From CBDCIS01 sp965217565 (GTDB lineage: Bacteria; Chloroflexota; Dehalococcoidia; Lucifugimonadales; CATOSD01): a stretch of DNA of 64,000 nt. The translations under genes and the position numbers were made by a program. The stretch lies in assembly GCA_965217565.1 (NCBI GenBank), contig CBDCIS010000006.1:372001-436000 (forward strand), given 5' to 3'. The notes below the pieces were generated by a model. It was given only the letters and a program-made list of their open reading frames with translations, searched no databases and had not been told where the DNA came from. Positions 54,196 to 64,000 of this stretch are shown here, piece by piece (position 1 is the stretch's first letter; every line of letters starts with the position of its first letter).

Positions 54196-54486
54196 CTAAT
54201 TCGGCTTGCTGGCCACAGGTCCAAGCCTCATCCTGGTGTGCATGTCGCAAGGCATATTGTAGAACGACCTTGCCTGGGCTTCAAGCCTGCTGACGAGCAT
54301 TGGCAGCGCGCGTTCCACATCTTGGAGCGTTTTCTCACCGGACACCTCTACGCTCAGGAGCGCGACGGTCTTGCACTCGCACCTGGCGGAGAAGAAGACC
54401 TTGCGAAAGCCCGGGTTGGCCGAAAGGTCCATCTTGAATCCGCTCAGGGGCGATAGGCCCAACTCAGAGGACGCGGCCTCAGACAC
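54196..54486 (-). CDS. Hypothetical protein upstream of the FTR-like gene
   Basis: Ninety-six residues from a GTG with a weak ribosome-binding site; the frame is open further upstream, so the start is uncertain. It contains VFFSARCECKTVALLSVEVS (a CEC pair), a helical segment (TLQDVERALPMLVSRLEAQA) and NMPCDMHTRM. I do not recognise the family. The stop is 42 bases before the FTR-like start, so it is probably the first gene of the candidate selenoprotein operon and could be a partner protein. Confidence 0.55.
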   Translation of the reverse strand: MSEAASSELGLSPLSGFKMDLSANPGFRKVFFSARCECKTVALLSVEVSGEKTLQDVERALPMLVSRLEAQARSFYNMPCDMHTRMRLGPVASKPN

Positions 54487-54615
54487 CAGGCGGCGAAGTT
54501 GCTCTTCGCTGATCGCCTCGCCACTGGTAGGGACCTCTTGTGAAGTAGCGTTGGAGTTGTCTATGTTCTGCCTCGTTTCTGGTTCTTTATGGTTGCGGTT
54601 GTCAAGCGGAGTGAA

Positions 54616-54692
54616 TGGTGGGCGGTATAAGATTTGAACTTATGACCTCTGCGATGTCAACGCAGCGCTCTAGGCCGCTGAGCTAACCGCCC
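54616..54692 (-). tRNA. tRNA-Val (GAC)
   Basis: Cloverleaf on the minus strand: acceptor GGGCGGT / ACCGCCC, D arm GCTC...GAGC, anticodon stem CTGCG / CGCAG with loop TTGACAT (anticodon GAC), T arm TAAG-TTCAAAT-CTTA, discriminator A, encoded CCA. Confidence 0.95.
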
Positions 54693-54785
54693 ACTATGGT
54701 CAAGCAGCTATAAGTTTAGCAAGCGCAGCGAGCGTGGTCAAGAATCATTGGCCACACAGCCGGGGAGAGCGCTTCATCGAAAAGT

Positions 54786-54813
54786 GCGACATTTTGGGAC
54801 GTTCCGGGACATT
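54786..54813 (+). repeat. GGGACAT-type 28-bp dispersed repeat, copy 2
   Basis: TGCGACATTTTGGGACGTTC then CGGGACAT, two substitutions from the copy at 25344-25371. Confidence 0.7.
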
Positions 54814-54995
54814 TCGTAGTGGAGCGGCTCTGGGTCTGGGGGAATGGCGGTCACCCCTCTAACCCTCCCGTCAAGGGCGGGGAACTTGTGGATTCATAAT
54901 AGCACGACCGTTCGCGTTCGTCTAGCGGCGTAACGGATTCGAACCCATTTCAATCTAGCTGGCGGCGCCTATGCAGGGGCGTCCCGTGTGCCGCC

Positions 54996-55015
54996 CACAA
55001 GGGATTGCCCCTACG
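54996..55015 (+). repeat. Dispersed repeat core near rpoC 3' end
   Basis: CACAAGGGATTGCCCCTACG, identical to the copies at 6929 and 25483. It lies 18 bases from the rpoC stop codon and is preceded by the left-arm segment also seen at 27250-27270. Confidence 0.72.
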
Positions 55016-55032
55016 GGTGGGTGGCGATGGCT

Positions 55033-59220
<4,188 letters not shown>

Positions 59221-59288
59221 GTATCACGCTCCTAATGCCAAACCACGATTCGAGCTTCCGCCTGCCGCAAGGTCTTGCCGGCACAGCG

Positions 59289-62200
59289 CTAACTATCGTC
59301 GCCGCTAACCGCCTCCTCTCTCGAAACTTCAGCTATGCCGTCGTCCTGCTGCTCCGCGTTGGAGGTGACGGTGAGCTGAGGCTCAGGGTCGCTGACGATT
59401 TCGAGCGGGTGCAACGAATCCATTGAGAACTCGTCGCCATCCAGGTCGTCAATCCCGTCGTGCTGGAACATCATCTGCTCCGGCTCTTCGTGCAGCAACT
59501 CCACGGATAGGCCAAGGCTTTGCAATTCTTTTAGCAGCACGTGGAACGACTCTGGGATACCTGGCTGGATTACGTCTTCGCCCTTGACGATGGCCTCATA
59601 GGTTTTGACCCTACCAACGACGTCGTCTGACTTGACAGTCAGCATCTCCTGGAGGTTGTGGGCCGCGCTATAGGCTTCCAGCGCCCACACCTCCATTTCG
59701 CCGAAGCGTTGGCCCCCGAACTGCGCCTTGCCGCCCAGGGGCTGCTGCGTTATCAGCGAATACGGGCCGGTGGAGCGGGCATGAATCTTGTCCTCGACGA
59801 GGTGAATCAACTTCATCATGTATATGTAACCCACCGTGATAGGCTGGTCGAAGGGATCTCCCGTTCGGCCATCGAGCAGGATGGACTTGCCCATGATAGG
59901 GGCCGAAATCTGCTCGTCCCTATTGAGGCGAATGGCCTCCTCCCGCATGTCGTCTATCGAGAGCTTGGAGGTGTCCATACCCCTGTCCGTTCTGAGCCAA
60001 ATCGCCAGGCAGGCGTTGCGCGCCTCGCCCAGCGCGCCGTTCGCGAATACCGTGTCGAAGTCCTGACCCCACTCCGCAAGCCATTCCCGCACCCTCTCGA
60101 AGTCGATTTGCTTCACGCCATCATCGTCATGGGGCCCGGGGGCGACGGCGCCTGACTGCTCTATGATCCAGGCCTGTGCGAGGGCGTCCTCGATAGCCGT
60201 GTCGGGAGCGCCGTCAAAGACGGGTGTCACTGCCCGGAAGCCCAGCGAATGCGCCGCCCATCCAAGATGAGTCTCCAGCACCTGTCCAAGATTCATCCGG
60301 GAGGGCACGCCAATCGGGTTCAGGATGATGTCCACGGGGGTGCCGTCCGGCAAGAACGGCATGTCCTCTTCCGGCAGGATTCGCGCTATCACGCCCTTGT
60401 TGCCGTGCCGTCCCGCCATCTTGTCGCCTTCGGTAACCTTGCGCGTCTGGGCGATCCATATACGCACCATCTTGTTGACGCCTGGGGGAAGCTCGTCCCT
60501 GTCCGCCCTGTTGAGCGTCTTGACGCCGATAACCTTGCCCTTCTGCCCGTGGGGCACCCGCAGCGAGGTGTCCTTTACGTCCCGCGCCTTTTCTCCGAAT
60601 ATCGCTCGCAGCAGTTTCTCTTCCGCGCTTAGCTCGGTCTCGCCCTTGGGCGTGATCTTCCCAACGAGAATGTCGCCAGGGCCTATCTCAGCGCCAATAC
60701 GAATGATGCCCTCCTCATCCAGATCGCGCAGGCTGTCCTCTCCAACGTTGGGAATGTCTCTGGTTATCTCCTCCGCCCCCAGCTTCGTGTCCCGCGCCTC
60801 CACCTCGTGCTTCTCAATGTGGATGGAGGTGAACTTGTCGTCCTTCACCATACGCTCACTGATGATGATTGCGTCCTCGAAGTTGTAGCCTTCCCAGCTC
60901 ATGAAGGCGACCAAAACGTTCTGCCCCAAGGCGAGCTCTCCGTGGCCGCTTGAGGAACTGTCCGCCAGCACCTGGCCCTGTGTTACGTAGTCGCCCCTGG
61001 AGACGATGGGACGCTGGTTGACGCAGGTGCCCTGGTTGCTTCTGATGAACTTTAGCAGACGGTACTCCTCCCGCTCGCCCGCTGCGTCCGTGACGACTAT
61101 CCTGCTGCCGGTGGACTCGGTGACTATCCCTTCGCTGCGCGAGAGGATGACCTGACCGCTGTCCTTCGCCACACGTTCCTCCATCCCGGTGCCTACCAGC
61201 GGCACCTCCGGCCGCAGCAGCGGCACCGCCTGGCGTTGCATGTTCGAGCCCATCAGGGCGCGGTTGGCGTCGTCGTGCTCCAGGAACGGGATGAGTGACG
61301 TCGATACGCTCACAAGCTGTATCGGAGATACGTCCATGTACTCCACCCTCTCGGGCGGCTCCATCGACACGCCCTCGCCGATACGGGTTTCAACACCGGT
61401 CTCTATGAACTGACCCAGGTGGTCCAGAGGCGAGTTCGCCTGCGCGATGTGAGCGTGCTCCTCCTCGTCCGCGGGAAGGTAGAGAATCTCATCGGGATCG
61501 GACGACACGTAGGGCTTGACCGCGAGCATCCTTTCGGGAAGCGACGCGATGCGCCGGAGAGTCCGTCTCGTGATCTCCTTCCCGCTCCTGCCCGCCCTCA
61601 GAATCGCCTTCCCCTCCGTGTCTATTATGTCATCAGTTACCGTTCGCCCCTCCAGGTCCGGAGCCTTGTTGGAAATCTCCCTGTATATCCTGCGGTAGGG
61701 CGTCTCGATAAAGCCGTAATCGTTCGTGCGGGCATAGGTAGCCAGCGAGCCAAGCAGCCCGATGTTCGGGCCCTCAGGAGTCTCGATAGGGCAGATGCGT
61801 CCATAGTGGGAGTGGTGAACGTCGCGCACGTCGAACCCGGCGCGTTCTCTGGATAGACCACCGGGGCCCAGGGCCGAGAGCCTGCGCTTGTGCGTCAGTT
61901 CGGCCAGAGGATTCGTCTGGTCCATGAACTGCGAGAGCTGCGAGCCGCCGTAGAACTCCCTCACGGCCGCTACGACCGGCCTGATGTTGATCAGCGCGGC
62001 GGGCGTAGTCGTCGCCGCGTCCAACTGAGTAGTCATGCGCTCCTTGATGACGCGCTCCATCCGCAGCAGTCCGACACGAATCTGGTTCTGTATCAACTCA
62101 CCCACGGCCCGCACCCGCCGGTTCCCGAGGTGGTCGATGTCGTCCGGTTCGATCATCCCGTTGTTGATCTGTATCATCATCCTGAGCAGGCCTATGATGT

Positions 62201-63125
62201 CTTCCCTTGTCAGGGTGCGTACCTTGAACTCGCTGTCGCGCTTGAGTCGGCGGTTGAGCTTGTAGCGGCCAACCCGTCCCAGGTCGTAGCGGCGCTTGTT
62301 GAAAAAGAGATTATCCAGCAGCGTCCTGGCGTTTTCCACGCTGGGAGGCTCACCTGGACGCAATCTGCGATAGAACTCCATCAGCGCCTCGTTCTGGTCG
62401 GTGACGCCGGTGTCCTTGGATATTGTGGTCTCGATGTACTTGTGCTCTTCGTCTGTGTCAACGTCGGCGAAGAGTTCCTCGAGCTCGTCGTTGGTTTCGT
62501 AGCCCATTGCCCTCAACAGCGTGCTGACGGGCGTCTTGCGCTTGCGGTCCACCTTGACCGAGACCACGTCCCTGTTGCTGGTCTCGAACTCCATCCACGC
62601 CCCGCGATAGGGGATGAGTTTGGCGGAGGAGAGCGGCCGGCCGGTGTTGGGGTCCTGGTCCACGGTGAAATACACGCCGGGCGACCTCACCAGTTGGCTG
62701 ACCACCACGCGCTCGGCGCCGTTGATGACGAAGGTGCCGGTGCTAGTCATCATGGGTATGTCCCCGATGAAAAGGGTCTGCTCTTTGACTTCGCCCTGCC
62801 CGGGTCCAGCGGCCTTTATTCTGAGGTTGACCGTGACGTGCAGAGGGGCGGAGTATGTGATCTCCTTCTCTCGGCACTCTTCCTCCGTGTACTTGGGCTC
62901 CTCGAAGAAATGCTCGTCGAAGCTGAGTTCGAAGCGACCGCCCGGGGTGTCCTCGATTGGAGAAATCTCCTCGAAGAGTTCGCGCAGCCCGTCCGTCTTC
63001 AGCCAATTGAAAGAGCCCAATTGGACCTGCAAGAGATTGGGAACGTCGAGGATGCCAGGAATACGGGCGTAGGACCGTCGGTTGCCGGGAATGCCGTTGC
63101 CAACACGCAAAGTGGATGGGGTCAT
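59289..63125 (-). CDS. rpoB: DNA-directed RNA polymerase subunit beta
   Basis: Full-length 1278-residue beta subunit. The rifampicin-pocket region reads SQLSQFMDQTNPLAELTHKR and RRLSALGPGGLSRERAGFDV, with no obvious resistance substitution. GRHGNKGVIARILPEEDMPF and GKAQFGGQRFGEMEVWALEA are the conserved catalytic-side segments. GAGGAG is 12 bases before the ATG. A promoter at 63268-63296 drives it; rplJ and rplL, its usual upstream neighbours, are not present. Confidence 0.98.
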   Translation of the reverse strand: MTPSTLRVGNGIPGNRRSYARIPGILDVPNLLQVQLGSFNWLKTDGLRELFEEISPIEDTPGGRFELSFDEHFFEEPKYTEEECREKEITYSAPLHVTVNLRIKAAGPGQGEVKEQTLFIGDIPMMTSTGTFVINGAERVVVSQLVRSPGVYFTVDQDPNTGRPLSSAKLIPYRGAWMEFETSNRDVVSVKVDRKRKTPVSTLLRAMGYETNDELEELFADVDTDEEHKYIETTISKDTGVTDQNEALMEFYRRLRPGEPPSVENARTLLDNLFFNKRRYDLGRVGRYKLNRRLKRDSEFKVRTLTREDIIGLLRMMIQINNGMIEPDDIDHLGNRRVRAVGELIQNQIRVGLLRMERVIKERMTTQLDAATTTPAALINIRPVVAAVREFYGGSQLSQFMDQTNPLAELTHKRRLSALGPGGLSRERAGFDVRDVHHSHYGRICPIETPEGPNIGLLGSLATYARTNDYGFIETPYRRIYREISNKAPDLEGRTVTDDIIDTEGKAILRAGRSGKEITRRTLRRIASLPERMLAVKPYVSSDPDEILYLPADEEEHAHIAQANSPLDHLGQFIETGVETRIGEGVSMEPPERVEYMDVSPIQLVSVSTSLIPFLEHDDANRALMGSNMQRQAVPLLRPEVPLVGTGMEERVAKDSGQVILSRSEGIVTESTGSRIVVTDAAGEREEYRLLKFIRSNQGTCVNQRPIVSRGDYVTQGQVLADSSSSGHGELALGQNVLVAFMSWEGYNFEDAIIISERMVKDDKFTSIHIEKHEVEARDTKLGAEEITRDIPNVGEDSLRDLDEEGIIRIGAEIGPGDILVGKITPKGETELSAEEKLLRAIFGEKARDVKDTSLRVPHGQKGKVIGVKTLNRADRDELPPGVNKMVRIWIAQTRKVTEGDKMAGRHGNKGVIARILPEEDMPFLPDGTPVDIILNPIGVPSRMNLGQVLETHLGWAAHSLGFRAVTPVFDGAPDTAIEDALAQAWIIEQSGAVAPGPHDDDGVKQIDFERVREWLAEWGQDFDTVFANGALGEARNACLAIWLRTDRGMDTSKLSIDDMREEAIRLNRDEQISAPIMGKSILLDGRTGDPFDQPITVGYIYMMKLIHLVEDKIHARSTGPYSLITQQPLGGKAQFGGQRFGEMEVWALEAYSAAHNLQEMLTVKSDDVVGRVKTYEAIVKGEDVIQPGIPESFHVLLKELQSLGLSVELLHEEPEQMMFQHDGIDDLDGDEFSMDSLHPLEIVSDPEPQLTVTSNAEQQDDGIAEVSREEAVSGDDS

Positions 63126-63267
63126 CCGCTATCACACTCCTCACAAGTGAAGCTAACTGAAGCGTATCCAATTCCAAAAATGACGCGGAAAACGACCGAG
63201 GTAATGAAAGACAAAAGGCTGCGGAAAATGCAAATGGCAGTTGGGGACATAACTTGACTAGCTACTG

Positions 63268-63296
63268 ATAGTAACATACGCTGGGGAGCATGTCAA
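63268..63296 (-). promoter_or_regulatory. Sigma-70-type promoter for rpoBC
   Basis: On the minus strand TTGACA (63296-63291) and TACTAT (63273-63268), 17-base spacer. It predicts a leader of about 135 bases before rpoB. Confidence 0.7.
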
Positions 63297-63340
63297 TAGC
63301 CGAGTTGACGGTTCGGTATGGAGTATCCTCGCTGGTGGTT

Positions 63341-64000
63341 ATGCGAGCAAGATTCGTGAAGCAGATGGCGCTTTGGGGCATCGTCGTGACGCTCGCGGCG
63401 GCGGCTTGCGGCGGCTCTGGCGCGCGCGAGACGCTGACACGGACGCCGGTTGCGGCGGAGACACCCCAGCCCGCCGCCGGGGGCAACTTGCGCCTGCTCT
63501 TGGCGTCGAGCGATATTGCCGTTGGGCGTAATCGGGTAGCCTTTGGTCTCGTGGACGACGAGGCGGGGCCGCTGAGAAACGCCGGTGACGTCCAGGTCTC
63601 TACCTTCTTTCTGACGAACGAGGGGCGGGAAGGACCTATCGAGCGAGTTGGAGCGGTTTTTCGCAAGTGGCCGTCCGGCGCAGGCGGAGTGTACACAACC
63701 AACCTCAACTTCGATAGGCCGGGCAACTGGGGCATCGGGGTGGCAGTCACGCAGGCTGAAGGCCCCGCGAGGACAGGCTCCGCTAGGGTGAGTGTTCTGG
63801 AGGCCAGCCGGACGCCCGCCCTAGGCGCGCTGGCGCCGCGGAGCCGGAGCAAGACTTCGCGCGACGTGACCGGCCTGGAGCAACTCACCACCGACGCACA
63901 GCCCGACCGGGCGCTATACGAGATGACCATCGCGGAAGCCCTGGACTCCGGCATCCCGCTGGTTGTGACGTTCGCCACGCCGGCCTACTGCACCACCGCG
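63341..64000 (+). CDS. Lipoprotein with thioredoxin-like domain (partial)
   Basis: Open from the ATG at 63341 to the window end, 220 codons without a stop. It starts with a lipoprotein signal (VVTLAAAAC-GG), then an immunoglobulin-like domain (LASSDIAVGRNRVAFGLVDD, FRKWPSGAGGVYTTNLNFDR) and the linker DVTGLEQLTT, reaching LVVTFATPAYCTTA at the edge. Domain for domain it parallels the protein at 2466-3416 (FRLWPYGTRGMYTTGLTFDT, DVAGFEELTT, VVVMASPAFCTNAV), so it is a paralog. An alternative ATG at 63290 would overlap the rpoB promoter. Confidence 0.82.
   Translation, partial: MRARFVKQMALWGIVVTLAAAACGGSGARETLTRTPVAAETPQPAAGGNLRLLLASSDIAVGRNRVAFGLVDDEAGPLRNAGDVQVSTFFLTNEGREGPIERVGAVFRKWPSGAGGVYTTNLNFDRPGNWGIGVAVTQAEGPARTGSARVSVLEASRTPALGALAPRSRSKTSRDVTGLEQLTTDAQPDRALYEMTIAEALDSGIPLVVTFATPAYCTTA

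Larger units (their letters stand above)
54693..55032. other. Intergenic region between tRNA-Val and rpoC end
   Basis: About 340 bases without a gene. It holds the second GGGACAT-type repeat (54786) and, close to the rpoC stop, GCAGGGGCGTCCCGTGTG with the CACAAGGG dispersed-repeat core (54996-55015). No clear rpoC terminator was found. Confidence 0.6.

Noticed and set aside
61890..63257. Plus-strand open frame of 455 codons
   Set aside because: Antisense shadow of rpoB.

Overview
This is a high-GC bacterial chromosome window. I infer a Chloroflexota lineage of the Dehalococcoidia/SAR202 kind. The inference rests on gene content: an hspR-grpE-dnaK cluster, DUF1800/DUF1501/NHL genes, DUF3500, DUF2339, several thioredoxin-fold lipoproteins, a GlcD-type FAD/Fe-S fusion and many MFS, SDR and AKR genes. 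No rRNA is present to confirm it. TGA is an ordinary stop codon for many genes here.

Layout. 1-9.2 kb: a 3-hydroxyisobutyrate-dehydrogenase-type gene, two thioredoxin-fold lipoproteins, a large FAD/Fe-S oxidase, and a DapA-like gene followed by an MfnB-like synthase fused to a TusA-like domain. 9.4-15.7 kb: YtxH and membrane genes, prephenate dehydratase and a K+ uptake cluster (trkH, trkA, two single-domain TrkA-N genes, a universal stress protein). 15.7-25.2 kb: epimerase, SDR, a DUF1800-NHL-DUF1501 operon, a broken Uma2 gene, CapA and a PQQ-type sugar dehydrogenase. 25.6-31.9 kb: a sulfite-oxidase-fold enzyme, a small zinc ribbon, then hspR-grpE-dnaK-BON behind a HAIR-like operator. 32-43.4 kb: an IstB/HsdM remnant, a hydrolase, ligA, a frameshifted recF, sirtuin, MFS, metF, glnS and a frameshifted phosphotriesterase. 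43.4-52.5 kb: S9 peptidase, aldo/keto reductase, two frameshifted oxidoreductases, MFS and DUF2339. 52.7-64 kb: cupin, tRNA-Asp, a candidate selenoprotein operon, tRNA-Val, rpoC, rpoB and a terminal lipoprotein paralogous to the one at 2.5 kb.

The most exciting feature is at 53.4-54.2 kb on the minus strand. A ferredoxin:thioredoxin-reductase catalytic-chain-like gene has in-frame TGA at exactly the two positions of the redox-active disulfide, while all four expected Fe-S ligand cysteines remain TGC. Fourteen bases downstream is a glutaredoxin whose CGPC motif reads TGA-Gly-Pro-Cys. Each of the three TGAs is followed by a 7-bp hairpin whose apical loop starts 21-23 nt after the TGA and has a G in its first two bases, the geometry of a bacterial SECIS element. 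I read this as a selenocysteine-based ferredoxin/glutaredoxin reductase pair. An ordinary gene caller would miss it.

The window also carries two families of small inverted-repeat (MITE-like) elements, two transposase remnants and five genes broken by one frameshift or one stop. Several of those breaks are at or beside short homopolymers, so sequencing error is a live explanation for them. It does not explain the three TGAs placed on catalytic cysteines.
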